From the NCBI GenBank assembly GCA_050186335.1, contig JBFWYO010000003.1, forward strand, positions 50,770 to 114,769: DNA of 64,000 nucleotides, in the 5' to 3' direction. Shown here one piece after another: positions 26,020-35,371 of the stretch (the stretch's first letter is position 1; each line of letters opens with the position of its first letter). The DNA is from JBFWYO01 sp050186335 (GTDB lineage Bacteria; Pseudomonadota; Alphaproteobacteria; Bin65). The notes beneath the pieces were generated by a model, which was given only the letters and a program-made list of their open reading frames with translations, made no database searches and was not told where the DNA came from. The translations under genes were made by a program, and so were the position numbers.

Positions 26020-27092
26020 GCCGGCCTCCGCAATTCTTCCAGCGGCCAGCGCGGCCGCGGCGCGAAATCCAGCGCGTCGACCAGGCCGCGGGACAGCCGT
26101 TCGATGCCGGCCCAGGCGATCATGGCGGCGTTGTCGGTGCATAGTTTTATCGGCGGTGCGACGAAGCGGAACCCGTTGCGCGCGGCGATCGAAGCCAGCT
26201 TGGCGCGCACCTCGGCATTTGCGGCGACACCGCCGGCGACGACGAACACGGGCGTCGCGGCAGCCGGATGCGCCGCGCGAAACGCGCGCATGCCGTTGCC
26301 CGCGCGATCGGCCAGCACATCGGCGATCGCGCGCTGCAGGCCGGCGGCGACATCCGAGACGTCCTGCGCCGAGAGCGGCCCGGCCGCGGCGGCGGCGAGC
26401 TTCTCGACCGTTTGCCGCGCTGCGGTCTTCAAACCCGAGAACGAGAAATCGCAGCCCGGCTTGCCGAACATCGGCTTCGGCAAAGGGAAGCGCGCCGCAT
26501 CGCCGGATGCCGCCGCGCGCTCGATCGACGGGCCGCCGGGATACGGCAGATCCAAGAGCTTCGCGACCTTGTCGAACGCTTCGCCGGCCGCGTCGTCCGC
26601 CGTGGTGCCCAGGCGCCGATACGCGCCGACATCTTCGACCAGCAGCAACTGACAATGCCCGCCCGAGACCAGCAGCAGCAGATAGGGAAACGCCACGTCG
26701 TCCACCAGCCGCACGCTGAGCGCATGACCTTCCAGATGATTGACGGCGACGAACGGCTTCTTGTGCACCGAGGCGATCGCCTTGCCCATCAGGCAGCCGA
26801 CGATCACGCCGCCGATCAGCCCCGGCCCGGACGTGGCGGCGACCGCCGACAATTCGTCGAAGCGCAGCCGCGCGGCCGCCATGGTTTCGGCGATCAACCC
26901 GTCGAGATGGGCGAGGTGCGCGCGCGCGGCAATTTCCGGCACCACGCCGCCATACGGGCGATGCTCGCTCAGTTGCGAGAGCACCCGTTCGGCCAGCACG
27001 CGGCGGCCGCCCTGCGCATCGCGCAGCACCACCGCCGCGGCGGTTTCGTCGCAGCTGGTTTCGATGCCGAGCACGATCAGTTCGTCAGCCAT
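26016..27092 (-). CDS. tsaD: tRNA N6-adenosine threonylcarbamoyltransferase
   Basis: Transfers the threonylcarbamoyl group to A37 of ANN-decoding tRNAs, acting with TsaB, TsaC and TsaE. 358 aa, beginning MADELIVLGIETSCDETAAAV. The iron-binding HxxxH is in ARAHLAHLDG, with the family blocks VNHLEGHALS, LLLLVSGGHCQLL and KLCTDNAAMIAWAG. It is first in tsaD-gpsA with a four-base overlap and is divergent from hemC, as in many alphaproteobacteria. Confidence 0.96.
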   Translation of the reverse strand: MADELIVLGIETSCDETAAAVVLRDAQGGRRVLAERVLSQLSEHRPYGGVVPEIAARAHLAHLDGLIAETMAAARLRFDELSAVAATSGPGLIGGVIVGCLMGKAIASVHKKPFVAVNHLEGHALSVRLVDDVAFPYLLLLVSGGHCQLLLVEDVGAYRRLGTTADDAAGEAFDKVAKLLDLPYPGGPSIERAAASGDAARFPLPKPMFGKPGCDFSFSGLKTAARQTVEKLAAAAAGPLSAQDVSDVAAGLQRAIADVLADRAGNGMRAFRAAHPAAATPVFVVAGGVAANAEVRAKLASIAARNGFRFVAPPIKLCTDNAAMIAWAGIERLSRGLVDALDFAPRPRWPLEELRRPA

Positions 27093-27255
27093 CGACGCGG
27101 CTCGATCGGGCGTAGATTGTTGGGCTTCGGCGGGACATGCGGCGCGGGTTCGACCTGGTGCGAGGCAGCTTGGCCAATAGGCGGCGGGCGGCTCCTATAT
27201 AAAGTGCGCGGCTTCGCCCTTTGCAACCATCCCGTTGGCGGCTAGATAGTGGCCG

Positions 27256-28206
27256 ATGGACGCCACCCGCAAAGCGCGCTTTCCCTTGAAAATCGGCACC
27301 CGCGGCAGCCCTTTGGCGCTGGCCCAGGTGGCGCTGTTCAAGGCGCGCCTGGTGCAGGCGGCGCCGATCTACGCCGCACCCGAGGCGACCGAGACCTGCG
27401 TGATCAAGACCACGGGCGACAAGATACTCGATCGGCCGCTCGCCGAGATCGGCGGCAAGGGCCTGTTCGCCAAGGAAATCGAGACGGCGCTGGCGACCGG
27501 CGGCGTCGACGTGGCGGTGCATTCGCTGAAGGACATGGAAACGCACCTGCCGCCGGGCTTGACGATCGGCGCGGTGCTGCCGCGCGAGGACGCGCGCGAC
27601 GTGCTGCTGTGCAAGACCGCCAGGCGCATCGCGCAATTGCCGAACGGCGCCAGCGTCGGCACGTCGTCGATCCGGCGACAGGCGCAGCTGCTGCACCTGC
27701 GCGGCGATCTTTCGATCCAGCCGCTGCGCGGCAACGTCAATTCGCGCCTGCAGAAATTGGAAAGCGGCGCGTTCGACGCGGAAATTCTCGCCGCCGCCGG
27801 ATTGAAGCGGCTCGGCATCGAACCCGCGTACGCAACACCAATGCCGATCGAGGAATTCCTGCCGGCGCCCTGCCAGGGCGTGATCGCGATCGAATGCCGC
27901 GCCGACGACGCGCTGATGCGCGAACTGCTGCGCGCGCTGACCGACGCGCCGACCGAAGCGCAGGTCGCCGCCGAACGCGGCCTGCTGGCGGCGGTCGACG
28001 GATCGTGCCATACGCCGATCGGTGCGTTCGCGGCGCTGGGCTGGGACATGATTCATCTGCGCGCGCTGGTGGCGACGCCGGACGGCGCCAAGCTATTCCG
28101 CGCCGAGCGCATGGGCGGGCTGCGCGACGCCGAACGCCTCGGCCGCGAAGCCGGCGAGGAATTGCGCGCCGCCGCCCCCGCGTCGCTGTTTCAGGAATCA
28201 CGGTAG
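27256..28206 (+). CDS. hemC: Hydroxymethylbilane synthase (porphobilinogen deaminase)
   Basis: Joins four porphobilinogens into hydroxymethylbilane. 316 aa with IGTRGSPLALAQ, catalytic Asp region VHSLKDMETHLP, arginines in VGTSSIRRQAQL and PLRGNVNSRLQKL, and the dipyrromethane-cofactor cysteine in DGSCHTPIGA. It heads hemC-hemD-(Mic60-like)-hemY. The 163-base gap to divergent tsaD should contain both promoters, though I see no clear boxes. Confidence 0.96.
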   Translation: MDATRKARFPLKIGTRGSPLALAQVALFKARLVQAAPIYAAPEATETCVIKTTGDKILDRPLAEIGGKGLFAKEIETALATGGVDVAVHSLKDMETHLPPGLTIGAVLPREDARDVLLCKTARRIAQLPNGASVGTSSIRRQAQLLHLRGDLSIQPLRGNVNSRLQKLESGAFDAEILAAAGLKRLGIEPAYATPMPIEEFLPAPCQGVIAIECRADDALMRELLRALTDAPTEAQVAAERGLLAAVDGSCHTPIGAFAALGWDMIHLRALVATPDGAKLFRAERMGGLRDAERLGREAGEELRAAAPASLFQESR

Positions 28207-28210
28207 CGCC

Positions 28211-28924
28211 ATGCGTGTGCTGATCACGCGGCCGATTCACGATGCCGAACGCACGCAAGCCGCGCTGGCGCGGCGCGGCATCGAAGCCGTGGTCGCACCG
28301 GTGATCGAAATCGTCTTTTTGCCCGGGCCGGAGCCGGCATTCGACGGCGTGCAGGCGATCGCGGTGACCAGCCGGAACGGCGTGCACGCGCTGGCGGCGC
28401 GCACGGCGCGGCGCGATATTCCGATATATGCCGTCGGCAAGGCGACAAAGCGCGCGGCCGAGAAGGCGGGCTTCGCGCGGATCGAAAGCGCCGACGGCGA
28501 TGCCGAAGATCTCGCGGCGCTGATCGCCACAAAACTGACACCATCCGCCGGCACGGTTCTGCATGCGGCCGGCGAAAACCGCGCGGGCGATTTGGCCGGC
28601 GCGTTGGCGCGGCGTGGGTTCGATGTGACGCGCACCGTGCTGTATCGCGCGGCGCCGGTGAGCGCCTTGCCGCAGGCCGTGGCGGCGGCTCTGGCGGCGG
28701 GCGAGGTCGACGGTGCGCTGTTTTTTTCCCCCCGCTCGGCAAGCGCGTTTGTTAATTTGGTCGCCAGGGCCGGCTTGGCTGGAACCTGCGGCGCGCTGAC
28801 GGCGTTCTGCCTGAGCCCCGCGGTGGCCGAAGCGGCTGCGCCGCTGGCGTGGCGGCATGTGGCGATCGCCGCGAAGCCCAACCAGGCGGCGCTGATCGCC
28901 GCCGTAACAGAGACGATGGAATAG
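28211..28924 (+). CDS. hemD: Uroporphyrinogen-III synthase
   Basis: Cyclises hydroxymethylbilane with D-ring inversion. 237 aa with the weakly conserved two-domain HemD pattern: MRVLITRPIHDAERTQAAL, AIAVTSRNGVHAL, IPIYAVGKATKRAAEKAGF, VLHAAGENRAGDLAGAL, and ALFFSPRSASAFVNL. It starts four bases after hemC, and the next gene starts four bases after its stop. Confidence 0.92.
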   Translation: MRVLITRPIHDAERTQAALARRGIEAVVAPVIEIVFLPGPEPAFDGVQAIAVTSRNGVHALAARTARRDIPIYAVGKATKRAAEKAGFARIESADGDAEDLAALIATKLTPSAGTVLHAAGENRAGDLAGALARRGFDVTRTVLYRAAPVSALPQAVAAALAAGEVDGALFFSPRSASAFVNLVARAGLAGTCGALTAFCLSPAVAEAAAPLAWRHVAIAAKPNQAALIAAVTETME

Positions 28925-28928
28925 GTTC

Positions 28929-30431
28929 GTGGCGACCGACACCGATCCGTCAGCGGGCGACGACTACAACGCCGAGCGCATCATCGCCGCTTTCGGCGGC
29001 ATACGCCCGATGGCGAAGAAGCTCGGCCTGGCCGTCACCACCGTACAGGGCTGGAAGGATCGCGGCGCCATTCCGCTGGCGCGCATGACGGAAATTCGCG
29101 CGGCGGCGCAGCAGGCCGGCATCGACCTCAACGCCGCGCCGCCGCCGCAACATGTAGAGGAGCCGGAACCGGTGCAGCCAGAGCAGGTGCAGCCCGAGAA
29201 GATCGAACCCACGCCGCCGCACGGCGTGAAGGAAGCGCCATCCGCGCCGAAGGATGCGACGATCGCGCCGCCGCGGCCGCGGGCATGGTATTTCCGGCCG
29301 GCCTTCATCGCCGGCGTGCTGGGCATCGCGGCCGGCGGCATTGCGGTTTATTACCTGATCGGTGCGCTGCGCGCGCCGGGCGCCGACCCGGCGGTTGCTG
29401 CGCAGCTGGCGAACGCCGAGCAACGCATCGCGCAACTCGAAACCCAGATCAAGAGCGCCGGCACCGGCGCCGAACAACTGGCGCAGCTGCGTCAAAGCCT
29501 GTCGCAACTCACGGCGCGCATCGACAGCCTGCCGCGGCAACCGGCCGCTGCCGAAACGGCGAAACTGGCGGCCGATCTGAAATCGCTCGGCGATCAGGTG
29601 GCGGCGCTCGACAGGCGCCTGACGGCGGCACCGCCCGCCGATTCCGGCGCCGCGCAGGCGGCGTTGCGCGATGCCCTCGCGAAGATCGCGCAACTGGAGC
29701 GGCGCGTGAGCGAACTGGCGGCGCGCCCGGCGACGATGACCACCACCCCGGCGCCGAATGCCGCGGCACTCGACCAGTTGCGCACCGAGAACGAAACGCT
29801 GCGCGGCGAATTGAAGACGCTCGCCGAGCGACTGGCCAATGTGGAAAAGCAGAAGGCCGCTCCCACCGTCGATCCGAATTTGGGATCGAGCGCGTTCATC
29901 GTCGCCGTCGGCCAATTGCGCGATGCGATCGCGAGCGGCAAGCCGTTCATCGCCGCCTTCGATTCGGTGCGCGCGCTGGCCGGGAACGACGCCGCGCTGT
30001 CGTCGTTGCTGGCGCAAGTGGAGCCGCATGCCGCGAAGGGTGTGGCCACGGTCGAGCAGTTGCGCGCGCGGTTCCAGCCGTTGCCGGTGAAGATCCTCCG
30101 CGCGGCGCGCATGCCCGAGGAAGGCGACTGGGTCGACCGGGCGTGGGCGCGCATGAAATCGGTCGTCATCGTGCGCCGGACCGGCGAGAACGTGACCGGC
30201 GATTCGATCGAAGCCGCAGTAGCCCGCGCCGAGGCGCGGCTGAAGGCGGGCGACGTGGCGGGCGCGGTGGCGGCGCTCGATGCGATCAAGGGCCCGGGCG
30301 CCGAGCCGGCGGCGGAATGGCTGGCGCAGGCGAAGACGCATGTCGGCGCCGCCGAGGCCGCCGACAAGCTGTCGCAGGCCGCCGTCGCGGCGCTGGCCAG
30401 GCAGGCTGCACCGAAGGAACCCGCAAAGTGA
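28929..30431 (+). CDS. Mic60/mitofilin-like inner-membrane protein with N-terminal helix-turn-helix
   Basis: 500 aa from GTG 28929, four bases after hemD. Residues 14-68 look like a Cro-type helix-turn-helix (MAKKLGLAVTTVQGWKDRGAIPLARM). A Pro/Glu-rich linker, one membrane helix (about 123-146), a long coiled coil (about 150-320), and a C-terminal mitofilin-like domain (from AFIVAVGQLRDAI) follow. Alphaproteobacterial relatives between hemD and hemY are homologues of mitochondrial Mic60 and shape intracytoplasmic membranes. The fused DNA-binding-like domain is the unusual part. Confidence 0.8.
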   Translation: MATDTDPSAGDDYNAERIIAAFGGIRPMAKKLGLAVTTVQGWKDRGAIPLARMTEIRAAAQQAGIDLNAAPPPQHVEEPEPVQPEQVQPEKIEPTPPHGVKEAPSAPKDATIAPPRPRAWYFRPAFIAGVLGIAAGGIAVYYLIGALRAPGADPAVAAQLANAEQRIAQLETQIKSAGTGAEQLAQLRQSLSQLTARIDSLPRQPAAAETAKLAADLKSLGDQVAALDRRLTAAPPADSGAAQAALRDALAKIAQLERRVSELAARPATMTTTPAPNAAALDQLRTENETLRGELKTLAERLANVEKQKAAPTVDPNLGSSAFIVAVGQLRDAIASGKPFIAAFDSVRALAGNDAALSSLLAQVEPHAAKGVATVEQLRARFQPLPVKILRAARMPEEGDWVDRAWARMKSVVIVRRTGENVTGDSIEAAVARAEARLKAGDVAGAVAALDAIKGPGAEPAAEWLAQAKTHVGAAEAADKLSQAAVAALARQAAPKEPAK

Positions 30432-30459
30432 CGTCGCGCACCGCGCCAGGCTGCCGATC

Positions 30460-31917
30460 ATGTTGATTGCCCGCGTCATCGTTCTGTTCGTGCTGCTGGC
30501 GGCGTTCAGCGTGTTGGGCGCCTGGCTGGCGGAATCGCCAGGCATCGTCGAGATCGAATGGCGCGGCTGGCGCGTCGATACCAGCGTCGGCGTGCTGCTG
30601 CTCGGTATCGCCATCGTCGCGACGATCACCGCGCTGGTCTACTACATTTGGCGCATGATGCGCGGCGTGCCGAGGCGGGTCGGCGTCGTGCGCGCCGAGC
30701 GCAAGCGGCAGCAGGGTTATCTGGCGCTGTCGCGCGGCATGATGGCGCTGGCCGAGGGCGACGCCGACGAGGCGCGGCGCTGGGCCAAGCGGGCCAACGA
30801 TATTCTCAAGCGGCCGCCGGGCGCGCTGCTGATTGCCGCGCAGGCGGCGCTGCAAGAGGGCGACACCAAGGGCGCGCGGAAGTTTTTCGAGGCCATGCTG
30901 GAAAAGCCGGACGCCGAACTGCTCGGCGTGCGCGGCCTGCTCGCGCTCGCCGATCAGGAGCAGAACCGCGACGAAGCGCAACGCCTGGTCGATCGCGCGC
31001 TGGCGCTGAATCCGGCAAGTTCGTGGGCGCTTTTGCGCTCGTTCGACCTGCACGTGACGGCCGGGCGCTGGGACGAGGCGGAGAAGGTTCTGCGCGACGC
31101 GGTCAACCGCAAGGCGCTGTCGGCGCCGGCCGGCAAGCGGCGCAGTGCCGTGCTGCTGGTGCAGAAAAGCTTTGCCGCCGAGCAGGCGCACGGCAAGGCG
31201 GCGGCGATCGAACTGATCCGGCGCGCGCATGCGCTGGCGCCGGGATTCCTGCCGGCCACGCTGCGCATGGCGGCGCTGCTGTTTGCCGACGGCCAGCCGC
31301 GCAAGGCGCGTTCGGTGATCGAGGATGCCTGGGCGCACCAGCCGCATCCGGATCTGGCGCGGCTGTACGCCGCATCGAGCGATGCGCACGACGCGGTGCA
31401 CCGGCTGCAGTTCCTGGAACGGCTGGAGAAGCTGGCGCCCGATCATCCGGAAACCAAATTATCGCTGGCGCGCGCGGCGCTGGACGCGAAATTGTGGGGC
31501 GAGGCGCGACGGCGTTTGAAGCTGGACGGCGGCACGCCGACCGCACGCCACTGCCGTCTGATGGCGGAACTGGAAGAGCGCGAGAAGAACGACACCGCGG
31601 CCGCGCGCGAATGGCTGGCGCGGTCGGCCGAGGCGGCGCCCGACGCTGGCTGGGTGTGCGGCCAGTGCGGCGCGTTGAGCCGGGAATGGTCGGCAAAGTG
31701 CGGCCATTGCGGCGCGTTCGACCGCATGGATTGGCGCGCGCCGCCGCGCGTGACCGCGATTTCGGGATTGCAGGCCGAGATCCTGCCGCCGCAGTTGAAC
31801 CCGGCGCCGAGCGCGCGCCCGGCGACCGGCCCGGCCGCGAACGCCGCCGATTCGCCGAGCAACGTGACGGCCTTGATCCCCGGTTCACCGCGCCCGCGAC
31901 CGCCCGGGACGATCTGA
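30460..31917 (+). CDS. hemY: HemY-family TPR membrane protein
   Basis: 485 aa from ATG 30460. Two N-terminal membrane helices (VIVLFVLLAAFSVLGAWL; GVLLLGIAIVATITALVYYIW) are followed by TPR-like helices up to about residue 380. Alphaproteobacterial HemY then adds a zinc-ribbon-like CGQCG ... CGHCGAFD, visible here, and a Pro-rich tail. HemY is linked to haem synthesis, but its precise role is unsettled; it is not the Bacillus oxidase of the same name. It lies 28 bases after the Mic60-like gene. Confidence 0.88.
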   Translation: MLIARVIVLFVLLAAFSVLGAWLAESPGIVEIEWRGWRVDTSVGVLLLGIAIVATITALVYYIWRMMRGVPRRVGVVRAERKRQQGYLALSRGMMALAEGDADEARRWAKRANDILKRPPGALLIAAQAALQEGDTKGARKFFEAMLEKPDAELLGVRGLLALADQEQNRDEAQRLVDRALALNPASSWALLRSFDLHVTAGRWDEAEKVLRDAVNRKALSAPAGKRRSAVLLVQKSFAAEQAHGKAAAIELIRRAHALAPGFLPATLRMAALLFADGQPRKARSVIEDAWAHQPHPDLARLYAASSDAHDAVHRLQFLERLEKLAPDHPETKLSLARAALDAKLWGEARRRLKLDGGTPTARHCRLMAELEEREKNDTAAAREWLARSAEAAPDAGWVCGQCGALSREWSAKCGHCGAFDRMDWRAPPRVTAISGLQAEILPPQLNPAPSARPATGPAANAADSPSNVTALIPGSPRPRPPGTI

Positions 31918-31945
31918 CGCGCGCGACCGACCGAGTGAGGCAAGC

Positions 31946-33703
31946 ATGGCTGGACCGAACGCCGAAACGAGCTTCGAATGCGACGTGCTGGTGATCGGCT
32001 CGGGCGCCGGCGGCATGGCGGCGGCGATCACCGCAAAACTGCACGGGCTGAGCCCGCTGATCGTCGAGAAGGCCCCGGTGTTCGGCGGCTCGACCGCCGT
32101 TTCGGGCGGTGCGGCGTGGATACCGTGCAGCCCGGTGGCCAAGCGCGCGGGCATCGACGACAACATCGAAGCGGTGCGGCGGTTTCTCGAACTCGAGCTC
32201 GGCAACCGGATGGAACGCGACATGATCGACGCGTTTCTGGAATTCGGGCCGCGCATGGTGGCGTTTCTCGAGGAGAAAACCGCGGTCCGCTTCGTCACCT
32301 TCAAGACCTATCCGGATTACCACCCCGATACCGAGGGTGCGGCCATGGGCGGGCGGCTGCTGCGCGGCGCCAATTACGACGGGCGCCTGCTCGGCAAACA
32401 TTTCGCCGAACTGCGGCCGTCGCTCGACGAACTCAGCATCTTCGGCGGCATGATGATCGCGGGCGAAGATGTGCCGCATCTGTTCAATATGACGCGCTCG
32501 TTCCGCTCGGCGCGATATGTCGCCAAGCTGCTGGCGCGCCACGCGATCGACCGGCTGCGCTATCCGCGCGGCACGCGACTGGCCAACGGCAACGCGCTGG
32601 CGGCGAGGCTCGGCAAGAGCGTGTTCGATCTCGGCATTCCGATGTGGCTGGCGGCGCCCGCGCGCGAGCTCATCTTCGAGGGCGGCGGCGTGCGCGGTGC
32701 CGTGATCGAACGATCGGGCGGTGCGGTGCGCGTGCGCGCGCGCAACGGCGTGGTGCTGGCGGCCGGCGGATTTCCGCGCAGCGACGCGCTGCGCAAGCGG
32801 CTGATGCCGCACGTGGCCAAGGGCATTCCGCATTGGACGCTGGTGCCGGGGGCGAGCGACGGCGACGGGCTGCATCTGGGCGAGGCGGCGGGCGCGGAGC
32901 TGCGCGCCGACGGCGAATACCCCGCGGTGTGGATGCCGGCCTCGCGCGTGCCCAAACCCGACGGCACGCATGTCACGTTTCCGCACCTGATCGACCGCGC
33001 CAAGCCGGGATTCATTGCCGTCGACCGCAGCGGCAAGCGGTTCGTCAACGAATCGGCGTCGTATCAGGATTTCGTGCCCGCCATGCTGCCGCTACTCGAG
33101 CGCAAGGACAACGCGATCTTCCTGGTGTGCGACCATCGCGCGATCCGCAAATACGGCATCGGCGCGGTGCGCCCGTTCCCCGGGCGGCTTGGCCGGCATC
33201 TTAAATCCGGCTATCTGCTCAGCGGGGCCACGCCGCAGGATCTGGCCAAGCGCGCCGGCATCGACGCTGCCGCGTTCGCCGATACGATCGAGCGCTTCAA
33301 TATCGGCGCCGAATCCGGCGCCGATCCGGAATTCGGCAAGGGCGGCAATGCCTATAACCGGTTCATGGGCGATGCCAACCACACGCCGAACCCCTGCGTT
33401 GCCCCCCTGGCCGACGCGCCGTTCTATGCCGTGCGCCTGTTCCCCGGCGACGTCGGCACCTTCGCCGGGCTGCGCACCGACGCCGCGGCGCGCGTGCTCG
33501 ACGCCAACCGCCAGCCGATCCCCGGGCTTTATGCCGCAGGCGCCGACATGGCCTCGATCATGGGCGGGCTGTATCCGGCCGGCGGCGTGACGCTCGGCCC
33601 GGCGCTGACCTTCGGCTATATCGCCGGCCTGCACCTGGCCGGGCAGCACCTGACCGGCCACCAGGGCGTAGCACCGGTTGACCGCGGGCGAGCAGCCGGG
33701 TAA
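31946..33703 (+). CDS. FAD-binding oxidoreductase, 3-ketosteroid dehydrogenase/fumarate-reductase-like
   Basis: 585-aa flavoprotein. It has N-terminal FAD loop VLVIGSGAGGMAAAI and VEKAPVFGGSTAVSGGAAWIP, a large substrate domain, and C-terminal FAD closure GADMASIMGGLYPAGGVTLGPALTFGYIAG. The organisation matches the 3-ketosteroid-delta1-dehydrogenase branch, so steroid-ring or other alicyclic dehydrogenation is likely. The substrate is inferred, not read. ATG 31946 has GAGG five bases upstream. It lies 28 bases after hemY, and tRNA-Thr follows 24 bases after its stop. Confidence 0.82.
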   Translation: MAGPNAETSFECDVLVIGSGAGGMAAAITAKLHGLSPLIVEKAPVFGGSTAVSGGAAWIPCSPVAKRAGIDDNIEAVRRFLELELGNRMERDMIDAFLEFGPRMVAFLEEKTAVRFVTFKTYPDYHPDTEGAAMGGRLLRGANYDGRLLGKHFAELRPSLDELSIFGGMMIAGEDVPHLFNMTRSFRSARYVAKLLARHAIDRLRYPRGTRLANGNALAARLGKSVFDLGIPMWLAAPARELIFEGGGVRGAVIERSGGAVRVRARNGVVLAAGGFPRSDALRKRLMPHVAKGIPHWTLVPGASDGDGLHLGEAAGAELRADGEYPAVWMPASRVPKPDGTHVTFPHLIDRAKPGFIAVDRSGKRFVNESASYQDFVPAMLPLLERKDNAIFLVCDHRAIRKYGIGAVRPFPGRLGRHLKSGYLLSGATPQDLAKRAGIDAAAFADTIERFNIGAESGADPEFGKGGNAYNRFMGDANHTPNPCVAPLADAPFYAVRLFPGDVGTFAGLRTDAAARVLDANRQPIPGLYAAGADMASIMGGLYPAGGVTLGPALTFGYIAGLHLAGQHLTGHQGVAPVDRGRAAG

Positions 33704-33727
33704 AACCCGCGCCATACCGAGCCCGGC

Positions 33728-33803
33728 GCCGCCTTAGCTCAGCTGGTAGAGCACCGCATTCGTAATGCGGGGGTCGAGTGTTCAAGTCACTCAGGCGGCA
33801 CCA
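33728..33803 (+). tRNA. tRNA-Thr (anticodon CGT)
   Basis: A full 76-base cloverleaf with encoded CCA. The acceptor arms are GCCGCCT and AGGCGGC; the D arm is GCTC/GAGC with loop AGCTGGTA; the anticodon stem CCGCA/TGCGG holds loop TTCGTAA (anticodon CGT at 33788 minus the loop offset, that is 33761-33763); the T arm GAGTG/CACTC has TTCAAGT. It reads the ACG threonine codon. A T-run follows immediately (33804-33809) and may end the transcript. Confidence 0.97.
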
Positions 33804-34048
33804 TTTTTTCAAAAAGCATCTGAATTCCCGCAATCTGCGAGATTCATCCCCGCCACTCCTCGCTTCGCGCTGGAAATATCGTAATTTGCGGTAACGTAAT
33901 TGCATGTTTCCGCAATGCGTCATCGAAGAAACTTCCAATCCATACAAAACGGTTCGTAGGATTCGCCGCCGATTTCGCTGCACACCGATAATAGCGGCAA
34001 GGGAAGGACGTCGGCGCGGAAACGCCGACGGCGATCGCACAGCGCCGC
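33804..34048. other. Gap between tRNA-Thr and the catabolic cluster
   Basis: A 245-base stretch, A+T-richer than its flanks, with no convincing gene. It contains a T-tract after the tRNA, a widely spaced inverted repeat TTGCGG ... CCGCAA (33886-33915), and a stem CGTCGGCG/CGCCGACG (34009-34030) that could end the leftward SDR transcript. I did not find a copy of the tRNA 3' end here, so it cannot be called an attachment site. Confidence 0.5.
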
Positions 34049-34825
34049 TCAAACCATCAGCTCGCCGCCGGTCAAGTTCACGACGTGCCCGGTGACGAAG
34101 CTGCTGGCGGGACTGAGCAGAAACAGGATTGCCTCCGCCACGTCCGCCGGCTGGGCGATGCGGCCGAGCGGGATCACCTTGGCGCGCTCGACCCGTCGCT
34201 TCTCCAAGTCCGCCTCGGCGGTGTTGCCCCGCCACAATGCGGTCTCGGTCGCCGTCGGCGCGACTGCGTTGACGGTAATACCGTGCGGGCCGACTTCGCG
34301 CGCCAGCGACTTGGTGAGGCCGATGATGCCGGCCTTCGCCATCGCGTAGTGCGTGGAGGGTGCCAGGTAACCGAACCCCGCCCCATACGCCTGCACCGAC
34401 GCGATGTTGACGATGCGGCCGGCACGACGCTCCATCATTTGGGGCAGGATCGCGCGACAGCATCGGAAGGTGCCGCCAAGATGGACGTCGAGCATACGCT
34501 GCCACTGCTCGTCGGTGATGTCCTGAATCGGCGCGGCCTCGAAGAAGCCGGCAATGTTCACGAGGTAGTCGAGCGGTCCGAGCTTCTCGCGCGCGCGGGC
34601 CACTGCGTCGGCCACCTGCCGCGAATCGCTGACATCGGCCTGAAGCGCGATGCCGCGGCTGCCGGCCTGCTCGACCGTGGCGACTGTACGTTCGGCACCT
34701 GCCGCATCCCGATCCAAAGCCGCGACCGCAACACGCTGCTGCGCGAGGTACAGCGCAACCGCCTGTCCCAGCCCGCCGCCGGCGCCGGTGACCAAAGCCG
34801 TCTTGTTCTCCAGGTCCCACCGCAT
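34049..34825 (-). CDS. SDR-family dehydrogenase
   Basis: 258-aa classical short-chain dehydrogenase. It shows the cofactor loop TGAGGGLGQAVAL, DVSDSRQ, NIAG, catalytic Ser in VNIASVQAYG, YAMAK, and C-terminal VTGHVVNLTGGELMV. It is last in the leftward dioxygenase cluster, 36 bases after the beta-subunit gene. That position suggests rearomatisation of the cis-dihydrodiol made by the dioxygenase, as in other ring-hydroxylating pathways. FabG-like or alcohol substrates remain possible. Confidence 0.85.
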   Translation of the reverse strand: MRWDLENKTALVTGAGGGLGQAVALYLAQQRVAVAALDRDAAGAERTVATVEQAGSRGIALQADVSDSRQVADAVARAREKLGPLDYLVNIAGFFEAAPIQDITDEQWQRMLDVHLGGTFRCCRAILPQMMERRAGRIVNIASVQAYGAGFGYLAPSTHYAMAKAGIIGLTKSLAREVGPHGITVNAVAPTATETALWRGNTAEADLEKRRVERAKVIPLGRIAQPADVAEAILFLLSPASSFVTGHVVNLTGGELMV

Positions 34826-34861
34826 CGATTGCTCCAGCTGCGAGTCGTTAAAGGGGCGGGC

Positions 34862-35371
34862 CTAGAGAAAGATGCTGATGTTCTTCGCGTCCAGGATCGC
34901 TTGGTCAAGAATGATGGTGCGATGGGCAAACTTGAACTCGTTGCCGACGCGCCGCAGCCGGTCGATGCGGCCGCCGGCGTAGATATCCCGGTCGTGCTCC
35001 AGCCGCGTGCGATAGACGAGGAAGTTGGAATGGACCTCCAGCTCCTCGCCGTCCTGCCGTTTGATGCGGATGTTGCTGATCAGGTGGCGCGTGCGCGACG
35101 GCGGCGACTCGGCCCACGCGCTTCCCGTATAGAGCCGCTCGACACGGAGGCGCAGCGCCTCCTTGTTGTCCTCGAAATAGGAGTTTCCGCCGCGCGGCTC
35201 GAGTTCCGCGGCCACATCGCCGGGACCCGTCAGCATGTTCTTGCGAACCGGCATCCAGTAGATGACGTCGTCGGTAAACAAATCCAACCAGTCCCGGAAG
35301 CGGCGCTCGTCGAGCAACTCGGCCTCGCGGTACAGGAAGTCTTCGACGGCTTCGCGCAAACTATCGGCCAT
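34862..35371 (-). CDS. Aromatic-ring-hydroxylating dioxygenase, beta subunit
   Basis: 169 aa, NTF2/SnoaL-like small subunit of a Rieske oxygenase. It starts MADSLREAVEDFLYREAELLDERRFRDWLDLFTDDVIYWMPV, with the family segments RHLISNIRI and SNFLVYRTRLEHD, and closes FKFAHRTIILDQAI. ATG 35371 lies inside the last codons of the alpha gene (11-base overlap), so the subunits are translationally coupled. The beta subunit stabilises the alpha-3 beta-3 hexamer and helps to shape substrate range. Confidence 0.9.
   Translation of the reverse strand: MADSLREAVEDFLYREAELLDERRFRDWLDLFTDDVIYWMPVRKNMLTGPGDVAAELEPRGGNSYFEDNKEALRLRVERLYTGSAWAESPPSRTRHLISNIRIKRQDGEELEVHSNFLVYRTRLEHDRDIYAGGRIDRLRRVGNEFKFAHRTIILDQAILDAKNISIFL

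Noticed and set aside
24337..26652. A 771-codon plus-strand frame
   Set aside because: It spans the repeat cluster and the antisense of gpsA and tsaD; no family resemblance.
33804..34048. Possible attL next to tRNA-Thr
   Set aside because: I found no second copy of the tRNA 3' end and no integrase in the window.
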